NCBI RefSeq assembly: GCF_907163265.1
Contig: NZ_CAJQUM010000001.1
Span: 124,001-188,000, forward strand
DNA from: Georgfuchsia toluolica
GTDB lineage: Bacteria > Pseudomonadota > Gammaproteobacteria > Burkholderiales > Rhodocyclaceae
DNA: 64,000 bases
Direction: 5' to 3'
Shown here: positions 56,838-64,000 of the stretch, one piece after another
How the letters are laid out: each line of letters begins with the position of its first letter
How positions within the stretch are numbered: position 1 is the stretch's first letter
Program-made: the position numbers and the translations under genes
The notes under the pieces: model-generated
What the model was told of the DNA's origin: nothing
Seen by the model: only the letters and a program-made list of their open reading frames with translations
The model's database searches: none

Positions 56838-57638
56838 CTAAGCAAAGTCCAGCGGCCGCATGGAGTTGGTGAGCACTCGTGCGCTGAAGGTGATTCGATC
56901 GATGTTGATGCGTCGCCGCCGTTCGTTGAAGCCGGTCTCGGAGACAACCATGCTCAAACTGCCAATGATCGTATCTTCACTGTCGAACACCGGTGCGGCG
57001 ATCCCGACCACGCCCGGCGTGACTTCTCCGCGCGACAGACAATAACCGAGTTTGCGAATTTCCCGCAGATTTTCCTGTAGTTCGTCGAGACTTTTGTCGA
57101 TCTTCTTCCTCGAGAACTCACTGGACTGCTGCGCATAGAGCTGACGTAGCTGCGGCAGATTGAGATGAGCGAGAATGACGCGTGATGTTGCGCCCACGGC
57201 AATCGGCATGGCCCGACCGCGCTCGTAGCTGCTGTGGATCTCGCTGGCGCTCGTTTCCTGGTGTACGCAAAGGACGCGGTCCTTGTAATACCGACACAGG
57301 AGTCCGATGCCGGCAATTTCTTTGACCAGTGCTTGCAGCAGCGGTCTGCCGTTGGTGATTAGCGGATCGCTGGAGCGCATCATGTAGTCGAGCTCGACGA
57401 TCCTCGGCCCAAGCGTGTAGCCGGTATCCGGAAGTGAGGTGACGAGACCCGCAGTGGTCAGGACGCGCAGATATCGGTAAAGGGTAGACCGCGGGCATTG
57501 CAGCCGTTCCATCATTTGTTCAGGCGTCCAGCGCAAATGTTCCTCCTCGAACAGGTCGAGGATTCCTATCACCTTCTCAGGGCTGGTCCGCCGCGCATTG
57601 TCGGTTGGGATCTTTGGATTTTTGCCTTTTTTTTCCAT
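56838..57638 (-). CDS. IclR-family transcriptional regulator
   Basis: A 266-residue protein with N-terminal winged helix (VIGILDLFEEEHLRWTPEQM, LQCPRSTLYRYLRVLTTAGL, about 24-68) and C-terminal effector domain (GIGLLCRYYKDRVLCVHQET). It is divergent from the UbiD-like gene. Two inverted copies of a 19-bp site lie between them, one over each promoter, so autoregulation and control of the decarboxylase operon are likely. The effector would be an aromatic or organic acid by family habit. Confidence 0.9.
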   Translation of the reverse strand: MEKKGKNPKIPTDNARRTSPEKVIGILDLFEEEHLRWTPEQMMERLQCPRSTLYRYLRVLTTAGLVTSLPDTGYTLGPRIVELDYMMRSSDPLITNGRPLLQALVKEIAGIGLLCRYYKDRVLCVHQETSASEIHSSYERGRAMPIAVGATSRVILAHLNLPQLRQLYAQQSSEFSRKKIDKSLDELQENLREIRKLGYCLSRGEVTPGVVGIAAPVFDSEDTIIGSLSMVVSETGFNERRRRINIDRITFSARVLTNSMRPLDFA

Positions 57639-57757
57639 GAGTATCGGTCTCGCCTCTAGTTGATTCGTCCCCGATGGCCTGGAGAATTGAAGCGGACTTT
57701 ACTGCATGTTCCGAGAGCGTGGCAAAAATAGTTTCGATTTTCATAATGTTAATACAT

Positions 57758-57921
57758 AGTCTCATATTATAGGATTGCATATTAAATAGAGAGATTGATA
57801 GGCGATTGCCAGTACCACCTGGATATCTTTGTAAATGGCCATTACAAGCGGAAATATATTTATTTTTGAGCGACTGTAGTGAACGCTTGACATTCAATAA
57901 ATAATCCCACAATATAAGACT
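57758..57921. promoter_or_regulatory. Paired inverted 19-bp sites in the iclR-decarboxylase spacer
   Basis: The copy at 57758-57776 begins AGTCTCATATTATAGGATT and the one at 57903-57921 is its near inverse (three mismatches). The first covers a TATAAT on the minus strand (57766-57771), the likely iclR -10. The second covers the -10 region of a promoter with TTGACA at 57887-57892. The 356-bp spacer 57639-57994 holds no gene. Confidence 0.65.
57887..57915 (+). promoter_or_regulatory. Promoter of the decarboxylase operon
   Basis: TTGACA (57887-57892), 17 nt, CAATAT (57910-57915). The -35 is perfect, the -10 is weak. The right-hand regulator site overlaps the -10, consistent with repression by occlusion or activation through DNA bending. 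Confidence 0.5.
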
Positions 57922-57994
57922 TGAAGGCGGCAATCTTGGAATTGATATGGTGCTGCCAGACGAGTTTTGAATTGATTATTTGGGGGTATTGGGC

Positions 57995-59596
57995 ATGGAT
58001 ATGAAGAAGGGCAGCGAGAAATCAGGGACATCAGAAACCGCGGCGAACGAACCGATTCAAGATCTGCGTGAATGGCTTACGCGCGTCGATGAAATGGGCG
58101 AACTGGTCCGGGTGAAAGAGCCGGTGGATCGGGACGAGGAGATGAGCGCGGTGGGCTATCTGTTGGCGAAACAGACGCCCTCGCCCGCAGTGCTGTTCGA
58201 GAAGGCCGCCGGGTTTGAGAAAAGTCCGATCGGTGCAAGACTTCTGTGGAACATCCTGGGACCCAGCATCAAGCGTGTTGCAATGACGCTGGAAGAGCCG
58301 GTTGATACACCGACGGTGGAGTTGATTCGTCGAGCAAAGGACAAGCTCAAGCGGCGCATTCCCCCGAAAGAGGTCGCGGCCAAGGATGCACCAGTGTTCG
58401 AGCATACGCTGACCGGCAACCAGATCGATCTCGATCAGCTACCCATCCCCAGGCACTGGCCCCTGGATGGTGGGCGTTACGCCGGTACAGCGGACGCGGT
58501 GATCACCCGCGATCCGGACAGTGGCTATCTGAACATCGGCACCTATCGGATGATGCAGCAGGGGAAGAAGGAGGTCGGTTTGTACCTGTCGCCGGGCAAG
58601 GATGCCCGTCTGCATATCACCCGCGCCTGGCAGAATGGCAATGACATCCATGTGGCGGCGGCCTGGGGTATCGATCCGCTGTTCATGATGGTGGGTTCCC
58701 AAACTTTCCCGAAGAATGTTTCCGAATACGAATTTGCGGGCGGCATCAAGGGCCAGGCGATTCCCGTGGTGCGCGGTACGACCACCGATCTGCTGTTGCC
58801 GGCGAATGCCGAGTTGGTGATCGAAGGCGTCATCCGGCTGAATTCGGTCAAACCCGAAGGCCCGTTCGGCGAGTTTCCGGGCTACTACGGCAGGCCCGAG
58901 GCCGGCTGCCCGCTGGTTGAGGTCACCGCTGTCCATCACCGCTCAAATCCCATCTTGACCAACGCCCTGATGGCCGACTATCCGTCGTGCGAGCAGAGCG
59001 GATTTTTCTCCGTCATGCGCTCGGCCAAGATCTGGGATGACCTGGACAAGCTGGGCATCCCGGGCATCCACGGCGTCTATGCCCACCCGGCGGCGGCCGG
59101 CGGCTTCGGCATGACGGTGATCAGCCTGGAGCAGCGCTATGCCGGTCATGCAGCGCAGGTGCTGGCCTTGGCCGCCCAGTGCCCCGGTGGCGCCTATTAC
59201 ACCAAGCTGATCATCGCCGTGGACGAGGATATCGATCCGACCGACACCGATCAGGTGATCTGGGCCATGGCTAGCCGCTGCAACCCGATTGATGACATCG
59301 ACATTCTACGCAACACCTGGAGCACTTGGCTCGATCCGACGCAAAACCCGCCGGAGAACAGGCCCTATGGCTCCAAGGCGCTGATCAACGCCTGCAAGGA
59401 GCACCGTCACCTGCCGGTGTTCTCCAAGCGTACCGCGCTCTCCAAAGGCGTCTACGACAAGGTCGCCTCACGTTGGACGAAGCTCGGCTTGCCCGGGCAG
59501 ATCCCGACGGTGCGTGCGTTCGAGGAGGAGAACAAAGTGCTTTACCACGAAGTCGGCGGTTTCGAGCCTGGCAAGCAGCCCGGCGAAAGCGACTGA
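57995..59596 (+). CDS. UbiD-family prenylated-FMN decarboxylase
   Basis: A 533-residue enzyme of the UbiD family, which decarboxylates aromatic or alpha,beta-unsaturated acids with prenylated FMN. The catalytic set is visible: Arg185 in NIGTYR, Glu288 and Glu293 in PEGPFGEFPGYYG, with the same 5-residue Glu spacing as characterised members. Metal/prFMN contacts lie near NGNDIHVAAA. I chose ATG 57995, 8 nt after TGGGGG; ATG 58001 is next. The prFMN-maker UbiX is not in this window. It starts the operon with the second enolase-type gene 20 nt later. Confidence 0.9.
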   Translation: MDMKKGSEKSGTSETAANEPIQDLREWLTRVDEMGELVRVKEPVDRDEEMSAVGYLLAKQTPSPAVLFEKAAGFEKSPIGARLLWNILGPSIKRVAMTLEEPVDTPTVELIRRAKDKLKRRIPPKEVAAKDAPVFEHTLTGNQIDLDQLPIPRHWPLDGGRYAGTADAVITRDPDSGYLNIGTYRMMQQGKKEVGLYLSPGKDARLHITRAWQNGNDIHVAAAWGIDPLFMMVGSQTFPKNVSEYEFAGGIKGQAIPVVRGTTTDLLLPANAELVIEGVIRLNSVKPEGPFGEFPGYYGRPEAGCPLVEVTAVHHRSNPILTNALMADYPSCEQSGFFSVMRSAKIWDDLDKLGIPGIHGVYAHPAAAGGFGMTVISLEQRYAGHAAQVLALAAQCPGGAYYTKLIIAVDEDIDPTDTDQVIWAMASRCNPIDDIDILRNTWSTWLDPTQNPPENRPYGSKALINACKEHRHLPVFSKRTALSKGVYDKVASRWTKLGLPGQIPTVRAFEEENKVLYHEVGGFEPGKQPGESD

Positions 59597-59616
59597 GCGA
59601 AAATAGGAGAGCGATT

Positions 59617-60780
59617 ATGAAGATAACCAAAGTAGAAGTCATACCGATGTCGACGCCGATGAAGCGTGAGCAGTTGATGCGAGGTGCGACCCTGTCACGG
59701 ATAGACAGCGTGGTATTGAAGCTGCATACGGACGAAGGGGTGGTGGGATTTTCGGATTCGGGAGATACGTCGTCGTGGTACCGGGGGGAGACGCCGGACT
59801 CGATCATGGCGATGATCTGCGACTTCTTTGCGCCGAAGATTCTGCTGGGAGAGGATCCGACAAAGATCGAGAAGATTGTCGGGCGGATGGACATTCTTAC
59901 CCGGGACAACAACCAGGCCAAGGCGACGGTGGATTTTGCGCTGCACGATCTGGTGGGCAAAATTCTGGGTGTGCCGGTGTATACGCTGCTTGGAGGCAAG
60001 ACGATCGACCGGATTCCACTGGGTTTGGTGCTCGGAGCGGGCAAGCCGGAAGAGGTGGCGAAAGAGGCACTGGCGGTGCTGAAGGAGGGTTTTGCCTTTG
60101 TGAAGCTGAAGTCTGGCTACACGCCGAAGGAGGACATCGCGATGGTGTCGGAAGTGCGCGCGGCGGTGGGCGACGAGGTGGATCTATTCATCGACATCAA
60201 CGGGGCTTGGACGTATGACCAGGCGTTGGCGACGATCCGGGCATTGGAGAAATACAACCTGTCGAAAATCGAGCAGCCGCTGCCGGCATGGGACATCGAG
60301 GGCATGGCGCGACTGCGCGGCAAGGTGGGAACACCGATTTACGCCGACGAGTCGGCGCAGGAACTGCACGATCTGCTGGCGATCATCAACAAAGGGGCAG
60401 CCGATGGGCTGATGATCAAGATGCAAAAGGCCGGCGGACTACTGAAGGCGCAGCGCTGGCTAACTATGGCGCGGCTAGCGAACCTGCCGGTGATTTGCGG
60501 CTGTATGGTGGGTGGGGGGCTGGAAGCGAGCCCGGCGGCACATCTGTTGGCGGCGAATGACTGGATTGCACGGTTCCCGCAGGAGAATGCCGGGCCGCTG
60601 CACATTCACGACTGTCTGAATAGCAAGGACATCAAAGACGACCTGGCGCTCAACGTGCCGCGCTACGAGGATGGGTTCCTGTATCCGAACGACGGACCCG
60701 GACTGGGCATCGAGATCAACGAGGATCTCCTCATGCGCCGGATTACCTCCGGCAAAAAGATCCGGACAGTCGAGGCATGA
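59617..60780 (+). CDS. Enolase-superfamily enzyme, muconate-cycloisomerase subgroup (paralogue B)
   Basis: A 387-residue homologue of the 39956 enzyme. Active-site residues are Lys163 and Lys165 (VKLKS), Asp193 (IDING), Glu219 (IEQP), Asp244 (ADES) and Lys268 (LMIKMQK). The loop near the N-terminus that caps the active site (MKREQLMRGATLSR) differs from paralogue A (TKHGGTKMMRGIAM), which suggests a different but related substrate. ATG 59617 follows TAGGAGAGCGAT. It directly follows the decarboxylase, so the two probably act in series. Confidence 0.86.
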   Translation: MKITKVEVIPMSTPMKREQLMRGATLSRIDSVVLKLHTDEGVVGFSDSGDTSSWYRGETPDSIMAMICDFFAPKILLGEDPTKIEKIVGRMDILTRDNNQAKATVDFALHDLVGKILGVPVYTLLGGKTIDRIPLGLVLGAGKPEEVAKEALAVLKEGFAFVKLKSGYTPKEDIAMVSEVRAAVGDEVDLFIDINGAWTYDQALATIRALEKYNLSKIEQPLPAWDIEGMARLRGKVGTPIYADESAQELHDLLAIINKGAADGLMIKMQKAGGLLKAQRWLTMARLANLPVICGCMVGGGLEASPAAHLLAANDWIARFPQENAGPLHIHDCLNSKDIKDDLALNVPRYEDGFLYPNDGPGLGIEINEDLLMRRITSGKKIRTVEA

Positions 60781-60797
60781 TCGAGCGTTAAAGTATG

Positions 60798-60824
60798 ATC
60801 GCAATTCCTGCTGCGGATTGCGAT
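60798..60824. other. Intercistronic hairpin after enolase paralogue B
   Basis: ATCGCAAT (60798-60805) pairs with ATTGCGAT (60817-60824), followed by seven A. With A rather than T after the stem it is not a forward terminator. It may protect the upstream mRNA end or act on the reverse strand. The 145-bp spacer has no gene. Confidence 0.45.
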
Positions 60825-60925
60825 AAAAAAATGGACACGGACAGGTGGCAACTGTCCGTAAGTCCTGCGCGGCAAGAGCACACGGAGACCCCCGCGCTGG
60901 ACGCGAGATAATGAGGAGAAATGGC

Positions 60926-62365
60926 ATGACAGACAGCAACGCAGCCACAAAAGCACCATCAGTCCACTTTTCCACGAGGTACAAGATATGGCTGTTGTTC
61001 CTGCTTGTTGCTGTCTATGCCTGTAGCTTTCTCGATCGGATTGTCGTCGCCGTTCTGGGGCAGGCAATCAAGACGGATCTCGGTCTCACTGATTTTCAGA
61101 TGGGACTCATCGGTGGCTTGTCGTTTGCCCTGTTCTTTACGATCAGTTGCATTCCTCTGGGGCGGATGGCAGAACGCTGTAACCGGGTACGCCTGATCTC
61201 GGTTTGCGTCGTTGTTTGGTCCATCTTCGCCACCCTCTGTGGCTATGCCCAGAGCTTCTGGCAAATGATATTGTTCCGTTGCGGCGTCGGTATCGGCGAG
61301 GCTGGCACTGTCCCCGGTGCCCACGCGCTGATCGCCGATCACTTCCCGCCCGATCGACGCGCCACGGCCTTGGGCATTTTCGCGCTCGGCGTGCCCTTGG
61401 GCGTGCTTATAGCGTCCTTCGCCGGCGGCTGGCTGGCCCAGTCCTTTGGCTGGCGCTCGACCTTCATCTACCTCGGCGTGCCCGGGGTGGCACTCGGGGC
61501 GCTGACTTGGTTCACGCTGCGCGAACCGCCGCGTGGACTGTCGGATAAAACCCCGGTCAGCGCGGACGTACCGGCGCTGTCGTCGGTCGTCCGCCGCATG
61601 TGGTCCAACAGAACCACCCGTAACATGGTGCTCGGGACTGTCATCGGGGCTTTTGCGCTGCAAGGCATCAACATGTTCATTCCCATGTATCTGTCGCGCG
61701 TCTTCGGCATGAGTCTGGCCAAGGCCGGCTTTACCTTTGGCTTAGTCATCGGCGTCGGCGGCTTCATCGGCATTTCGTTGGGCGGCATTATCGCCGACTG
61801 GCTAAGCCCCCGGGATCAACGGTGGTACGCCTGGGTGCCCGGATGTGCCACCCTGATCGCTGTCCCCGTCGCTACGTTTGCGTTTCTCCAGGACGACTCG
61901 CTCCTGGCGACCAGCGCGATCTTCCTTTTCGCCACCCTCACCTTGTGTTGGAACGGTCCGACTTTCAGCACCATCCATCGGATGGTTGAGCCGCGGATGC
62001 GGGCTACTTCGTCGGCGATCATGATGGTCACCATGACCCTGATCGGCCACGGAATGGGGCCGCCGGTCATTGGCTTTCTCAGCGATATGTTTGCTTCCCA
62101 GGCGTTCACTGGCGGCCTCTATAAGGCGGTCTGCGTGAGTGGCGCCGCGGCACCGGCGGCAGGTTCGGAACTCGCCGTTGCCTGCCTCAAAGCCTCGGCA
62201 GTAGGCATTCGCAACAGCATGCTGTGCTTTGTCGTTGTCTTGGTTTGGGCGGGACTCCTCTATCTGCGTGCGGCCAAGACCTATCGGGAGGACTTGCAGC
62301 AACCGAGGGGAACGCCCGTTGTCACCACCCGCCCAGTCGTGACCATGGCTGAGGTCAAAACATGA
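60926..62365 (+). CDS. MFS transporter (aromatic acid/sugar-phosphate-like)
   Basis: A 479-residue protein of about 12 helices. FLDRIVVAVLGQAIKTDLGL and GRMAERCNRVRLISV are MFS motif A regions, with RCGVGIGEAGTVPGAHALIA and DHFPPDRRATALGIFALG following. This is the Spinster/ACS-type pattern seen in aromatic-acid and hexuronate importers. I chose ATG 60926, 8 nt after AGGAG; the in-frame ATG 60911 has no site. It precedes the GMC oxidoreductase by 53 nt. Confidence 0.86.
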   Translation: MTDSNAATKAPSVHFSTRYKIWLLFLLVAVYACSFLDRIVVAVLGQAIKTDLGLTDFQMGLIGGLSFALFFTISCIPLGRMAERCNRVRLISVCVVVWSIFATLCGYAQSFWQMILFRCGVGIGEAGTVPGAHALIADHFPPDRRATALGIFALGVPLGVLIASFAGGWLAQSFGWRSTFIYLGVPGVALGALTWFTLREPPRGLSDKTPVSADVPALSSVVRRMWSNRTTRNMVLGTVIGAFALQGINMFIPMYLSRVFGMSLAKAGFTFGLVIGVGGFIGISLGGIIADWLSPRDQRWYAWVPGCATLIAVPVATFAFLQDDSLLATSAIFLFATLTLCWNGPTFSTIHRMVEPRMRATSSAIMMVTMTLIGHGMGPPVIGFLSDMFASQAFTGGLYKAVCVSGAAAPAAGSELAVACLKASAVGIRNSMLCFVVVLVWAGLLYLRAAKTYREDLQQPRGTPVVTTRPVVTMAEVKT

Positions 62366-62418
62366 GCGTGTGCAAAACCCGCTACATTCCCTAGAACCAG
62401 AGCGGGAGAAAGGGACCT

Positions 62419-64000
62419 GTGGATGCCTATTCGAACAGCGTCGATTATGTGGTCATAGGGGCTGGAACGGCTGGCTGTGTCGTGGCCAATCGCCTGAGCG
62501 AGCAAGCTGACTGCTCTGTGATACTGCTTGAAGCCGGTGGCCGCGACTGGCATCCGTTGCTGCGCATGCCGGTTGCCTTCGTTCGCGCCATACAGTCACC
62601 AGGCGTCAACTGGGGCTTTCGTAGTGAACCCGAGCCGCACCTGGACGGAAGGATAATCGAAGTGCCGCGCGGGCGCGTGCTGGGTGGCTCCTCGTCGGTC
62701 AACGGCATGTTCCACATACGCGGACACCGGCGCGACTTCGACACTTGGCGCGAACTGGGTTGCGACGGCTGGGGCTATGACGACGTGTTACCCTACTTTA
62801 AACGCTACGAGACCAGTTGGCGCGGGGCGGGCAAGTACCATGGCGACGAGGGACCCGTGCAGGTCAGGCCGATCGATACCACCAAGCTCGTCACCGAGCC
62901 CTTGCGACAAGCGATGCTTGCTGCTGGCTACCAGTTGACCGAGGACTACGATGGTGAACTGCAGGAGGGCTTCGGCCGCGGCGAAGTCACCATAGACGGG
63001 CGCGGGAGACGGGCTAGTACTTCGCGTGCATACCTGAATCCTGTGCGCCATCGCGCCAACCTTGTCGTGAAAACCGGAGCCCTGACCAGGCGCATCCTTA
63101 TCGAAAACGGCCGTGCCGTCGGTGTCGAATACAGTCGTGGCGGACGCCAGTACAAGGTTAGGGCCAGGCGCGAAGTCGTAGTCTGTGGCGGAGCCTACAA
63201 TTCGCCACAGCTACTGATGCTATCCGGCATTGGTCCGGCCGACGACATACGCAAACACGGTATCGTGTCCCGGGTCCACCTTCCCGGCGTCGGGCGCAAC
63301 TTGATCGAGCATCCACGCCTGCCGATGAACTTTCTCGCCACGCAACCCGTGACCTTCGCGCGCGAACTGCGCTTCGATCGTGCCGTTCTCTCTGTCCTGC
63401 GTTGGGCCCTTTTAGGCAACGGCCCGTTCGCGACGCAGATCTGCAGTGGTACCCTGCTTTTGCGCAGCCGGCCTGAGCTCGATCAGCCAGACATTCAGTT
63501 GTTATGTAACCCGATTTCGCTTGATGCACGCCTGTGGTTCCCCGGCCTTGTCGCACCCACGCCGCATTGTTTTTATGTGACTCTGTGCCTGATCCAGCAG
63601 CGCAGTCGCGGCAGGGTGACCTTGCGATCAGCGGATCCCGCCGACGCGCCGAGGATTTATCTCAACCTTTTCTCCGACCCTGAGGACTTCGCCACCATGC
63701 GGCGCGGCATCGAGGCAACCCGCACCATCTATCGGACTCAGCCGCAGGCGGCGCTCGTAGGCAGGGAGACGTTACCCGGTGACGACGTGGTGTCGGAAAA
63801 GGACTTGAACGCGGCGATCTCCGCGCACGTCGGCATCACGCATCATCCGGTTGGTACCTGCAAGATGGGCGTGGACGAGCAAGCCGTTGTCGATCCGCAA
63901 CTGCGCGTGCGTGGCGTCGCCGGCCTGCGCGTTGCCGACGCTTCTGTCATGCCCACCATTCCTGGCGCCAATACCATGGCGGCCGCCATTATGATCGGCG
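62419..64000 (+). CDS. GMC-family FAD oxidoreductase, 3' end cut by the window
   Basis: An open frame of 527 codons from GTG 62419 (after GGGAGAAAGGGA) to the window edge. The N-terminal FAD-binding motif VIGAGTAGCVVANRL (about 12-26) is followed by the GMC signature PRGRVLGGSSSVNGM (about 82-96), an NSPQLLMLSGIG motif, and the C-terminal active-site His in HHPVGTCKMG (about 475). PGANTMAAAIMIG at the edge shows that only about 15-30 residues are missing. It oxidises an alcohol or aldehyde (choline-, PEG- or terpene-alcohol-type enzymes are relatives) and could make the aldehyde for the two dehydrogenases. Confidence 0.9.
   Translation, partial: MDAYSNSVDYVVIGAGTAGCVVANRLSEQADCSVILLEAGGRDWHPLLRMPVAFVRAIQSPGVNWGFRSEPEPHLDGRIIEVPRGRVLGGSSSVNGMFHIRGHRRDFDTWRELGCDGWGYDDVLPYFKRYETSWRGAGKYHGDEGPVQVRPIDTTKLVTEPLRQAMLAAGYQLTEDYDGELQEGFGRGEVTIDGRGRRASTSRAYLNPVRHRANLVVKTGALTRRILIENGRAVGVEYSRGGRQYKVRARREVVVCGGAYNSPQLLMLSGIGPADDIRKHGIVSRVHLPGVGRNLIEHPRLPMNFLATQPVTFARELRFDRAVLSVLRWALLGNGPFATQICSGTLLLRSRPELDQPDIQLLCNPISLDARLWFPGLVAPTPHCFYVTLCLIQQRSRGRVTLRSADPADAPRIYLNLFSDPEDFATMRRGIEATRTIYRTQPQAALVGRETLPGDDVVSEKDLNAAISAHVGITHHPVGTCKMGVDEQAVVDPQLRVRGVAGLRVADASVMPTIPGANTMAAAIMIG

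Noticed and set aside
57995-60780. Phthaloyl-CoA decarboxylase operon
   Set aside because: The known phthalate clusters carry two CoA-transferase subunits and a UbiX next to the decarboxylase; neither is found here.

Overview
The window reads as chromosomal DNA of a GC-rich betaproteobacterium. The gene order suhB/trmJ/cysE/isc operon, tig-clpP-clpX-lon, pyrG and a DUF3567-type gene points there. The tandem cysteine desulfurases and the catabolic genes suggest a Nitrosomonadales/Rhodocyclales-type environmental degrader. This placement is an inference from gene content; no search was run.

Region 1 (1-9749) holds the start of suhB, trmJ, cysE and a complete Fe-S assembly operon: iscR, a first cysteine desulfurase, iscS, iscU, iscA, hscB, hscA, fdx, iscX, then tatD. 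IscR-type sites lie before iscR. Region 2 (9750-26700) is mixed: a hotdog-fold dehydratase, a DUF1302 outer-membrane protein, a membrane GGDEF/EAL protein, an N-acyl amino acid synthase-like protein, htpG with a sigma-32 promoter, a DUF4382 lipoprotein, a duplicated Cys-rich secreted protein, an orphan GspE/PilB-type ATPase, small lipoprotein and hypothetical genes, and a MoxR/VWA pair. Region 3 (26878-36932) is conserved core: tRNA-Leu(UAG), tig, clpP, clpX, lon (second sigma-32 promoter), pyrG, an aromatic/aspartate aminotransferase, tRNA-Asn(GUU) and two small conserved proteins.

Region 4 (37082-39195) is a junction: a more AT-rich MFS transporter, an hfq-like gene broken by one extra base, and a short IS3-type remnant. 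Region 5 (39294-64000) is a large catabolic island. It has MarR and IclR regulators, two muconate-cycloisomerase-like enolase-superfamily paralogues, two acyl-CoA dehydrogenase paralogues flanking a class III CoA-transferase, two aldehyde dehydrogenases, a DUF1302/DUF1329/YCF48/RND/Usp envelope block, three MFS transporters (one just outside), a UbiD-family decarboxylase and a GMC oxidoreductase cut by the window end.

The island reads as alcohol to aldehyde to acid oxidation (GMC, then aldehyde dehydrogenases), CoA activation by transfer, alpha,beta-dehydrogenation, and isomerisation/cycloisomerisation and decarboxylation steps, with an envelope system for a hydrophobic substrate. The substrate cannot be named from sequence alone. 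Two pairs of repeated palindromic sites tie its transcription units together: one pair for a MarR-type and one for an IclR-type regulator.
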